Assembly: GCA_905214625.1 (NCBI GenBank)
Contig: CAJMMQ010000010.1
Coordinates: 1 to 64,000, forward strand
Source of the DNA: an uncultured bacterium
Lineage (GTDB): Bacteria; Bacteroidota; Bacteroidia; Bacteroidales; Bacteroidaceae
Direction: 5' to 3'
Length of the DNA: 64,000 nt
The notes below the pieces were generated by a model. The model had not been told where the DNA came from, did no database searches, and worked only from the letters and a program-made list of their open reading frames with translations. Position numbers and translations under genes: made by a program. Positions 38,001 to 45,374 of this stretch are shown in pieces (the first letter of the stretch is position 1; each line of letters begins with the position of its first letter).

Positions 38001-38252
38001 TGTGACGTCCTGGTCAATCATGCCGACATAGGTCACTTTCAGTCTGCTGTGCCCTGAAGGCATACTGAGTGAGAACTTACCGTCAGCGTCTGTCACGGCA
38101 CCTACGTTGGCACCCTCAACGCGGACAGTAGCGCCGAAAATCGGCTGGCCGTCCTCCTGAGACACCACGGTTCCCGTAACTGTTTTTTGTGCCAGTGCCA
38201 TTCCCACTGATAGGAAAAGGCAGGCCAAAATCATAGTTAGTCTTTTTTCCAT
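35058..38252 (-). CDS. SusC/RagA family TonB-dependent transporter (left locus)
   Basis: 1064 residues. Signal peptide 1-21 (MEKRLTMILACLFLSVGMALA), a carboxypeptidase-regulatory-like domain (about 23-95), a TonB-dependent plug (about 110-225) with the SusC signature SAALYGARGANGVILITTK, and a 22-strand barrel ending ISGGVSITF. It imports ligand captured by SusD across the outer membrane using TonB energy. The first ~70 codons and the leader are nearly identical at DNA level to those of the divergent susC at 39775. A consensus promoter lies 50-80 bp upstream. It heads the leftward operon susC-susD-lipoprotein-protease. Confidence 0.97.
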   Translation of the reverse strand: MEKRLTMILACLFLSVGMALAQKTVTGTVVSQEDGQPIFGATVRVEGANVGAVTDADGKFSLSMPSGHSRLKVTYVGMIDQDVTVKGNSVRVVLAPDETNLDEVMVVAYGTAKKSAFTGSAAVVKEEDIAKAQVSNPVDALVGKISGVQLYNNTGQPGQTTPSINIRGISSINAGTQPLVIVDGAPFDGDLNTISNQDIESMTVLKDAASAALYGARGANGVILITTKASKRGSAKITVDAKWGSNSRAIPEYDNIKSPAKYYEMWYGALNSYARNTWGYSADQAAIWANNNLTASNSYGLGYNVYTVPENEFLIGNNGKLNPNATLGRKFTYNGNEYYITPDDWSDAAYQNGLRQEYTITASGANEMSSFYGSVNYLDNEGITLNSDYKRFSGRLKADYQLKPWLKVSGNFNYSHYNSNYLGEDGDASSSGNVFALTQIAPIYPLYIRDGNGNILFDKESGINMYDYGDGTVIGLTRPYMSQSNPLSSNQLDINNTEGNSLNAVGTAEIRFLKDFKFTSVNSVFTDESRITTTINPFYGQYASQNGIVYKYHVRNWAYNYQQLLNWTHSFSKHNVEVMLGHEYYRTRYYYLMGSKSNQFSIGNSELAGAVIAGTQNSYTNDYNVEGFFGRALYNYDEKYFGSISYRRDASSRFHPDNRWGNFWSFGGAWLISKEKWFNASWVDELKLKASYGEQGNDNISNYLYINTYSIENSNDQIAVVPNSYGNKDITWETNANFNIGAEFSFFRGRLAGSIEYFNRKTSDMLFSLPLSPSFGYRSKYTNIGDMENRGVEVELNGDIIRSRDLTWSANVNLTAYKNEITRLPEENISMTVDNVRGFSSGSYFYGEGISMYTFYMKQYAGVDPETGVALYWKDETDANGNVTGRTKTADYSDASYHLCGTALPDVYGGFGTSLSWKGLEVSVNFSYQIGGKVYDTTYASEMNSSTRGTIMHSDLLNAWTPENTNTNVPRIQYGDSYTASASDRFLTNASYLCLQNFSVAYNLPVKLLSNIGISNLRLYVTGDNLWTWSKRQGLDPRQSISGTVTSAYYAPMRTISGGVSITF

Positions 38253-38279
38253 AAATACTCTCTCTAATTAAATAAATAA
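38072..38279 (-). repeat. Left arm of the inverted susC-leader repeat
   Basis: About 208 bp covering the 5' leader and first codons of the left susC gene. Read on the minus strand it matches 39748-39955 read on the plus strand with fewer than 20 mismatches. The first 44 bases, including the ATG, are identical, and a second run of about 40 identical bases follows. Confidence 0.9.
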
Positions 38280-39747
38280 ATTATACTTTTGTTACAATAT
38301 GCAAAAATAAGGATATTTTCATAAAGTCCAAAAAATGAAAGAAAAAAAAGTGTGTTAATGTTGGGTTTTTAACATAAATCTGACAGATTCACATAAAAAA
38401 TCATGTAAAATGAAACTTTGAGTGTTATTTTACTTTCATTTTGATTTGTATAAAAAGTGTACGCATGCCACTTCTTGACTTTTAGACATATCAAAATTCA
38501 GCCGAGTTACACCTTAATATTCATATAAAGAATTCTAAATCTATATGCATCAATTATTAAATCTATGCTTGCAAAATGTTCTTTTGTACATTTTTTGAGT
38601 TAAAATTTTACACTTTAAATACTGCTCAACCTATGTTGCACAAATAAAGGCAGACCAACATTTAAGCAATTATATATTAAATGTCTGTAAAGCTTTTACT
38701 TACTGATGTTTAATATGTCTGTGAAACTTGACCGACAGACTGTTATAAGCATCTTAAAAACGGATAATGCAATAAGCATATTCAGCCCTATATAATATAA
38801 GGTGTAAACTACACCTGAAAACGTTATTAATGGATAAATATACACTTTCTGTAACGGTTGAAAAGTTGTTTCATTTACAAAATGTAAGCAGTCTTACCTC
38901 AATATAAATATATAGTTGGTATAACAGACAGTCAAGCTGTAATGAATTTGTCTTAATATTGAACGTATTTTCGTCTGCTTTTTCGCAGGCAAAGCGGGCT
39001 ATGTCAAGAAAAACGGATTGCAAGATGACAGGAGAACACAATAAGACAGCTAAAACATCAATATATTTGCAACATTAAACCATAATATGCACTTAATAAC
39101 CGATTTGGGTTTAAGCATCTCTATTCAGCCGGCATCACGATTTAGCCAACATAACTGCTCAGTATAAAAACCATACCTCATGATACGCCATAACCTATTA
39201 ATTATCAACACATTAATCAAATAATCATTGTAACACTGCCCTTGAAAAAGAGATTCTAATCTTATGCGTACAGCCTCATGCCAGGAAGAATAATAATTTT
39301 CAATTTCCAAAAGGCCGCAAATCATCGTACAAAAGCATATCTTTTACATGGTGATTTGCCGTATATCGCAATGCGAAAGGTATGCTTTTGTTGAAGCACT
39401 ATAAATAAACAAAAGTCTTTATGGCTCACAAGTCATTGCTTATTGGCATAAACTATTGACATCAAATATTTTACGATATGACAAGCTGAAGAAACAAGAA
39501 TTGCCGTACCATAAACGGCCGACAACCTACATATAACATCGCAACGTGACGAGTAAAAAACTCTTTGCGCTTTGCTACTCAATAATATTGTCACATACTT
39601 AAGCATTTCAAGAACAGACTTTTAATATCCTCATTACATACAGCGAACGTAAAAAAAGGCAAGCAGGCGATGCCATTCTTCCATGTTACTTGCCCAAGAA
39701 AATATGCCCCTGCCTAAATGCCGGGTATCTGTATATAATGATGTAAC
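38280..39747. other. 1.47-kb non-coding spacer between divergent susC genes
   Basis: AT-rich, with no credible ORF on either strand. It contains the left susC promoter at 38302-38332, an isolated TATATTTG (39062-39069, plus), a copy of the AACCCAAATCG-type motif (39092-39115, minus) and a hairpin at 39330-39390 whose arms CAAAAGCATAtCTTT and AAAGgTATGCTTTTG match at 14 of 15 positions. It is bounded on both sides by the susC-leader inverted repeat. The length is unusual for a divergent promoter region; it may hold a regulatory RNA or be an invertible segment. Confidence 0.7.
38302..38332 (-). promoter_or_regulatory. Consensus promoter of the left susC operon
   Basis: On the minus strand TTTG (38329-38332), 19 bp, then TATTTTTG (38302-38309). 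It lies inside the spacer between the inverted repeats. No equivalent is found before the right susC gene. Confidence 0.78.
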
Positions 39748-39955
39748 TTATTTATTTAATTAGAGAGAGTATTTATGGAAAAAAGACTAACAATGTTTTT
39801 GGCCTGCCTTTTCCTATCAGTGGGAATGGCACTGGCGCAAAAAGCGGTTACGGGAACCGTGGTGTCTCAGGAGGACGGCCAACCGATTATCGGTGCAACA
39901 ATCCGTGTTGAGGGTACCAACGTAGGTACCGTGACAGACGCTAACGGCAAATTCT
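39748..39955 (+). repeat. Right arm of the inverted susC-leader repeat
   Basis: Plus-strand counterpart of 38072-38279. It covers 27 bp of leader and the first ~60 codons of the right susC gene; identity falls off abruptly on both sides. Confidence 0.9.
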
Positions 39956-42780
39956 CTGTCAATGCTTCTGATGGTGCCCAACTCACCATTACATACATTG
40001 GCATGAAAGAAAAGAGAGTAAAGGCCGGTAAAGATCTTAGAATTGTAATGGAAAACGACGAAACATCGCTTGATGAACTTGTTGTTACAGGTTACGGTTC
40101 GGCCCGTAAGTTAGGTACGATAGCCGGTTCTGTCACATCTGTTTCCAGCGAAGCTATAGAGAACCGTCCCGTAGCGAACGTCGGTGACGCATTGCAAGGT
40201 CAGGTTGCAGGTCTTCAGGTGTTCACTTCATCTGGTGAGCCTTCAGCAACAACAAGCATGCGTATCCGTGGTGTCACATCATTGTATGCAAGCACTGAGC
40301 CTTTGTTCATATTGGACGGAAGCGAAATCTCACAGAATACTTTCGTTTCGCTCAACCCCAACGATATCGAAAGCATCACTGTATTGAAAGATGCTTCGTC
40401 TACCGCAATCTACGGTTCACGTGCAGCTAACGGTGTTGTAATCATCACATCAAAGAAAGGTAAATTTGGTGAAGCTGCCACAGTGACGGTTTCAGCTCAA
40501 TATGGTGTATCTGAACTTGCCGGCGACAATCTCGACGTGATGAATGCCGACCAGTGGTTCGCTTTTCAGGAAATGCTGACACCGACACTTGTTGACAACG
40601 CCAATTTCCAGGCACAGAAGGCATACTACAAAAAATACAATGTCGGCACAGACTGGACCAAAATGCTTTTCGGCGACAGCAAGCCTACTTCACAGATAGA
40701 CCTGAGTGTGCGCGGCGGCACTCAGAACACTTCTTATCTCGTATCTTACGGACACTATAACGCCGAGGGTATCATGGACGACTCTGAAATGCGCCGTGAG
40801 ACACTGCGCGCAAACCTTGAGATTAACGCCAACAAATGGCTGAAGATTGGAAACAATGCCAACCTCGCTTATGACAAGACAAAGACTGCCGGATACACAA
40901 GCACCAACGGATTTTCACTTCAGAATAAGCCTATGGCTGCCCGCGGTCTTCTGCCTACATATCCTTTCTATGAGATAAAGGGACTTGTCTACAACCAGGA
41001 CGGAAGCGTTGACTGGGCTAACAGTACATTCGAAGGCTATGGCGACCGCCTCGACATGGTTGGTGACGGCAACTACAACCCCTACTTCTGGATGGAGTTC
41101 CAGCCGAGCCATACAACACGTGTACGTATCAACGAGAACGCTTATGTAAACATCAACCCTATCAAGGGACTTAACATTCGTTCCGCTTTGGGTCTTGACT
41201 GGAACGACTACCGCAAATCTTTCAAGATGGAAAGAAGGCCTGATATCTCGTTCGCAAAGACAGGTTCAGTAAGCGAAACTTTCTCACGCTTCTATCGTTG
41301 GACTGTTACAAATACTATTGAATACAAGTTCAACTTCCTGAAATACAACAACGTAACATTGCTTGCCGGTCAGGAGTCAATGAACAGCAAGACCGACGCT
41401 TTCGGAGCATCTGCTGACGGATTCACAGACAACCGCCTTCTGATTTTGTCAGCAGCTCCCGCTACCTCTGACTATATCCCGCAAGTAAGCCAGAGCATAT
41501 CTGAAGAAGTGCGCAACTCTTGGTTCGGTATGTTAAACTACAGCTACGCTGACCGCTACTTCCTCGACGCATCAATCCGCCGCGACGGTTCTTCACTCTT
41601 CGCTCCTGATCACCGTTGGGGTACATTCGGCGCTATAGCCGCAATGTGGAACATCACTAACGAGAAGTTTATGAGCTCTACAAGAAAATGGATCAACGAC
41701 CTCCAGCTGAAAGCAAGCTACGGTTCAACAGGTAACTCAGGCATAGACCCATACATGTACCTCGGTCTGGCAGGTGCTACAACTTCTTATGGTGGCAGCG
41801 CTACGGCTATCGCCAACCCGTCAAACCCGAATCTGTCATGGGAGACGGTTAAGACAATGAACATCGGCTTGAGCGGCAGACTGTTCAACCACGTATCATT
41901 CGACGTTGAATATTACAACAAGGTAACATCAGACATGCTTGTCCAGATACCTTACTCTTACACAACAGGTTTCTCTGGAGGTTGGGGTAATGTCGCTGAG
42001 ATGACCAACAATGGCGTTGACGTTAACATCAGCGCAGACATCATAAGCACAAAAGACTGGCACTGGTCTGTGAATCTCAACTTCAACTACAACAAGAACG
42101 AGGTTACAAAACTGTTCAACGATGTAGACAGCTACGACGTAACCAACCTTGTACACTTGGAGAAAGGACATCCTTACGGAGAATTCTATTATGTACGCTG
42201 GAGCCATGTTGACCCTGCCGACGGACAGACTGTATGGCTTGACAAAAACGGTAACGAGACCAAGGTCTACTCAGAAGACAACCGCGTGATGACAGGCAAG
42301 AACGCCATCGCACCATGGTCAGGCGGTCTTTCAACCTCTTTGTCATGGAAGGGCCTTCAGCTCGATGTGCAGTTCTCTGGTATGTTCGACCGTTACATGA
42401 TGAACAACGAGCGCTACTTCCTGGAGAATCCGGCATTTGCAACTCAGCTCAATCAGAGCACAGCTATGCTTGACATGTGGCAGAAGCCGGGCGACATCAC
42501 AGATATCGCCGCTGCAAACTGCCAGCGCCAGTTGGACACAAGTTTCCTTGAGAACGCTTCTTTCGTCAGACTGAAATTCTTGCAGCTGTCTTACACATTC
42601 CCAGAGAAGTTGATGCAGTCAACAAACTTCATCAAAACAGCGAAAATCTATTTTGTAGGACGTAACCTGCTCACACTGACTTCATACAAGGGTTATGACC
42701 CCGAGATTGACAGTCTCGTGTCATTTGGCGACTATCCTAACACACGTCAATATTCTATAGGTATTCAACTAACTTTATAA
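39775..42780 (+). CDS. SusC/RagA family TonB-dependent transporter (right locus)
   Basis: 1001 residues. Signal peptide 1-21, carboxypeptidase-regulatory-like domain (about 23-90), plug with SSTAIYGSRAANGVVIITSKKGK-type signature (about 205-225) and a barrel ending YSIGIQLTL. Residues 1-60 nearly match the left SusC, but the remainder diverges, so the two transport different ligands. It is followed after 18 bp by a susD-like gene. I see no TTTG/TAnnTTTG promoter in the 230 bp upstream; only TATAAT-like bases at 39733-39738 are present. Expression may depend on another sigma factor or on inversion of the spacer. Confidence 0.96.
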   Translation: MEKRLTMFLACLFLSVGMALAQKAVTGTVVSQEDGQPIIGATIRVEGTNVGTVTDANGKFSVNASDGAQLTITYIGMKEKRVKAGKDLRIVMENDETSLDELVVTGYGSARKLGTIAGSVTSVSSEAIENRPVANVGDALQGQVAGLQVFTSSGEPSATTSMRIRGVTSLYASTEPLFILDGSEISQNTFVSLNPNDIESITVLKDASSTAIYGSRAANGVVIITSKKGKFGEAATVTVSAQYGVSELAGDNLDVMNADQWFAFQEMLTPTLVDNANFQAQKAYYKKYNVGTDWTKMLFGDSKPTSQIDLSVRGGTQNTSYLVSYGHYNAEGIMDDSEMRRETLRANLEINANKWLKIGNNANLAYDKTKTAGYTSTNGFSLQNKPMAARGLLPTYPFYEIKGLVYNQDGSVDWANSTFEGYGDRLDMVGDGNYNPYFWMEFQPSHTTRVRINENAYVNINPIKGLNIRSALGLDWNDYRKSFKMERRPDISFAKTGSVSETFSRFYRWTVTNTIEYKFNFLKYNNVTLLAGQESMNSKTDAFGASADGFTDNRLLILSAAPATSDYIPQVSQSISEEVRNSWFGMLNYSYADRYFLDASIRRDGSSLFAPDHRWGTFGAIAAMWNITNEKFMSSTRKWINDLQLKASYGSTGNSGIDPYMYLGLAGATTSYGGSATAIANPSNPNLSWETVKTMNIGLSGRLFNHVSFDVEYYNKVTSDMLVQIPYSYTTGFSGGWGNVAEMTNNGVDVNISADIISTKDWHWSVNLNFNYNKNEVTKLFNDVDSYDVTNLVHLEKGHPYGEFYYVRWSHVDPADGQTVWLDKNGNETKVYSEDNRVMTGKNAIAPWSGGLSTSLSWKGLQLDVQFSGMFDRYMMNNERYFLENPAFATQLNQSTAMLDMWQKPGDITDIAAANCQRQLDTSFLENASFVRLKFLQLSYTFPEKLMQSTNFIKTAKIYFVGRNLLTLTSYKGYDPEIDSLVSFGDYPNTRQYSIGIQLTL

Positions 42781-42798
42781 AATAAAAGGATTTAAGCA

Positions 42799-44310
42799 AT
42801 GAAAAAGATATATTTGTTAATCGGTTTGGCTGTGGGACTCATTTCCTCATGCGACATGGACACGGTTCCCTACGGTTCAATACCAGAATCGGAGGCTCTG
42901 GTGACTCCGGAAGACTTCACCGGGATGCGCAATGGTCTTTACTCAGGACTGCGTTCTTCTGTGGGCGGAAGCGTCTTCTACATTACACCAGACGTGCAAA
43001 CTGACGAGTTTCACGCACTCATCGGTAACTCTAACACATATGGAGACATGTACCGCTGGGACTTCACTCCACAGTCAGGAAACATCAGCACAGCTTATGC
43101 CAACTACCAGGCAATCATAGCACGCGCCAACTTCATCATCGACGGTTACAACAAATGTGACTTCTCTGATGCGAGCACATTCAATGAAGAAGGCATGAAA
43201 GCTGTAAAAGACGCTAAAGGCGACGCTTTCTTTTGTCGTGCATACAGCATATTCATGCTCTCACAGTTCTTCTGCGCAGACTATGAAGCTGCAACAGCCA
43301 GCGAACCTAACACAGGCGTTTCTTACCGCACTGACTACGCCCCGTCAGCAGACCCTGCAACATATCCCGCACGCAAGACTCTTGCCGAGACATTCGCGCA
43401 GGTAACAGCCGATCTCGACAGCGCAGCCACATACATCACAACCAAAGGTGCTGTAAGGAACAATTATATTTCTGTTGACGCCATCACTGCACTCCGTGCA
43501 CGTGTTGCATTGGCCATGGATGACTACAACAACGCAGCCGAATATGCATCAAGCCTTGCTGACGCAAGTACATACTCTTTGGCAAAAAGCGCCAACGACC
43601 TTATAAATTTGTGGACAAACGACAGCGGCAATGAAACAATCCTGCAGCTCGTCATCGGTGCACCCGACCAGCTAGTATCTGGTTGTGGAGCTGCTTATCA
43701 GCCTGTAGACAGAGACCCTGACTTCATCCCTACTCTGGACTTGCTCAACCTCTACAGCAACGACGACTACCGCAAGAGCGTTTATTTCAACACTATCAAT
43801 GTTGTGACAACAACCGGAGCAAGCGGCACAGTATATGCATTCAACAAATTCCCACTTCAGACAAAGCTCTATCAGTCAATGAAAAGCCCTGAATCACGCT
43901 TTGTAATCGAGCCTAAAGTGTTCAGAATAGCTGAAATGTACCTCATCGCAGCTGAAGCATACGCACAGGCAGGAAACATTGAAAAGGGCACTTACTACCT
44001 GAACCAGCTGGAATCAAAGCGTATCAGAAACTATCAGGCACAGACATTCAGCTCTAAGCAGGATCTCATGAACGAGATAATGCGCGAGCGCCAGAGAGAG
44101 ATGTTGGGCGAAGGAACACGTCTTATTGACATAAAGAGATGGCACATCTCAATGACAAGAGGTGCCGCACAGCAGGAAGACCTGTTGCTTACTCCTGGTC
44201 CAACCACTACCTACTTGTCACGCCCTGCTGACGCAGACAGATTGACATGGCCTATTCCGAAGAACGAAACTGACCTTACAGACAGAATTGTTCAGAACCC
44301 TGGCTATTAA
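42799..44310 (+). CDS. SusD/RagB family lipoprotein (right locus)
   Basis: 503 residues. Lipobox LISSC (C18). SusD-like hallmarks: an N-terminal helical half (AFFCRAYSIFMLSQFF), RIAEMYLIAAEAYAQAGNIEKG and, near the C-terminus, IMRERQREMLGEGTRLIDIKRWH. It would cap the adjacent SusC and deliver ligand. It is more diverged from the left SusD than expected for a simple recent duplication of the locus. It is translationally close to susC (18-bp gap). Confidence 0.96.
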   Translation: MKKIYLLIGLAVGLISSCDMDTVPYGSIPESEALVTPEDFTGMRNGLYSGLRSSVGGSVFYITPDVQTDEFHALIGNSNTYGDMYRWDFTPQSGNISTAYANYQAIIARANFIIDGYNKCDFSDASTFNEEGMKAVKDAKGDAFFCRAYSIFMLSQFFCADYEAATASEPNTGVSYRTDYAPSADPATYPARKTLAETFAQVTADLDSAATYITTKGAVRNNYISVDAITALRARVALAMDDYNNAAEYASSLADASTYSLAKSANDLINLWTNDSGNETILQLVIGAPDQLVSGCGAAYQPVDRDPDFIPTLDLLNLYSNDDYRKSVYFNTINVVTTTGASGTVYAFNKFPLQTKLYQSMKSPESRFVIEPKVFRIAEMYLIAAEAYAQAGNIEKGTYYLNQLESKRIRNYQAQTFSSKQDLMNEIMRERQREMLGEGTRLIDIKRWHISMTRGAAQQEDLLLTPGPTTTYLSRPADADRLTWPIPKNETDLTDRIVQNPGY

Positions 44311-44369
44311 AGAAAACGGCAAAGCACAACAGCGAAAGCCACATCAAAACAATTAAAAAAATTAAACAC

Positions 44370-45281
44370 ATGAAATATTTAAAATTATTCATCCTCATGG
44401 CTGCTTTACTGCCATTCTTCACATCTTGTTCTGAAGATGAAGATGTGAACACGACAGAATGCACAGTCGGATTTGAGAGCGATGCAATTAAAATAAGCGA
44501 AACAGCAGGTATCACTCAGATACCCATTAATGTCAGCGGCTACAGAAACGGCCCTGTTAAAGTTGTCATTGAAACTGAACCTGTAGGAGAAAACGGAGCT
44601 ATAGAAGGCACACACTACAGAATAACAGACAAAACTCTGAACCTCAACTCAGACACACTCTCAACAGGTGTAATCAATGTAGAAGTACAGGTTGTTGACG
44701 ACTCAGAAGCAAATGAAAATCGCCAGTTCAAACTGAAAATAATATCTGCTGAAGGCGCAAATACAGCAATAGCAGAGACAACAGTGACAATTGTCGATAA
44801 TGAGAGCAACCCATACAGCGCATTCGGAGGCCAGTGGTATGTCAACGCAACTAACAGTCAAGGCAACAAGGTCAAAGTTCCTATGACAATCAAGGCTGCC
44901 CAGGAAGGTGAATACGGATATGAAAGTATCCTCACTGGTACGACAGAAGGTCTATGCGGATATGGTGAAAAACTCACTTGGACTTTTGAATGGATCTATG
45001 ATGACGCAGCAGGCGAAGGTGCACTCAGCTTGGTTGTTTCCGGAACTGACACCAAGGTAGGCGACTACGACGCATACACGCTCAACTTCTTCTTGTATCA
45101 GCCACCGTTTGAAGGTTCAATCGGCACAGGAACGCTTGACGCACCATGGACAATCACAGGAAATACAATTCCTGCAACGATAACCTTTAACTCAACTTAC
45201 GGATTGTTTGTTGCAGCTGCAGCCAATAGCCAACTCTATATATTTGACTACTTTGAGAACATAAGTCTGACCAGAGAATAA
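44370..45281 (+). CDS. Surface lipoprotein with Calx-beta-like domain (right locus)
   Basis: 303 residues. Lipobox FFTSC (C20) followed by acidic SEDED, an export signal for the cell surface in Bacteroidetes. Residues about 30-145 resemble a Calx-beta domain (GTHYRI ... VVDDSEANENRQFKLKI); the rest is a beta-rich domain of unknown type. It occupies the same position in its operon as the 300-residue lipoprotein of the mirror locus and probably has the same accessory role of ligand binding at the SusCD complex. A large hairpin separates it from the M6 protease gene. Confidence 0.75.
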   Translation: MKYLKLFILMAALLPFFTSCSEDEDVNTTECTVGFESDAIKISETAGITQIPINVSGYRNGPVKVVIETEPVGENGAIEGTHYRITDKTLNLNSDTLSTGVINVEVQVVDDSEANENRQFKLKIISAEGANTAIAETTVTIVDNESNPYSAFGGQWYVNATNSQGNKVKVPMTIKAAQEGEYGYESILTGTTEGLCGYGEKLTWTFEWIYDDAAGEGALSLVVSGTDTKVGDYDAYTLNFFLYQPPFEGSIGTGTLDAPWTITGNTIPATITFNSTYGLFVAAAANSQLYIFDYFENISLTRE

Positions 45282-45305
45282 TGTTAGACAGATAAATAAC
45301 AATTA

Positions 45306-45356
45306 AAGAAAGTGTGTCAGAAACGGCGGTTCACCGCCGTTCAGACACACTTTCTT
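45306..45356 (+). terminator. Large hairpin between the lipoprotein and M6 protease genes
   Basis: Outer arms AAGAAAGTGTGTC/GACACACTTTCTT (13 bp, perfect) and inner arms ACGGCGG/CCGCCGT are separated by a small internal loop. No T-run follows, so partial termination or RNA processing is as likely as full termination. The M6 gene starts 18 bp downstream. Confidence 0.65.
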
Positions 45357-45374
45357 AGCTAAAAAATAAACACT

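Noticed and set aside
39125..39325. 66-codon ORF in the susC-susC spacer
   Set aside because: Short, in AT-rich non-coding DNA, with no signal, family or codon-bias support.
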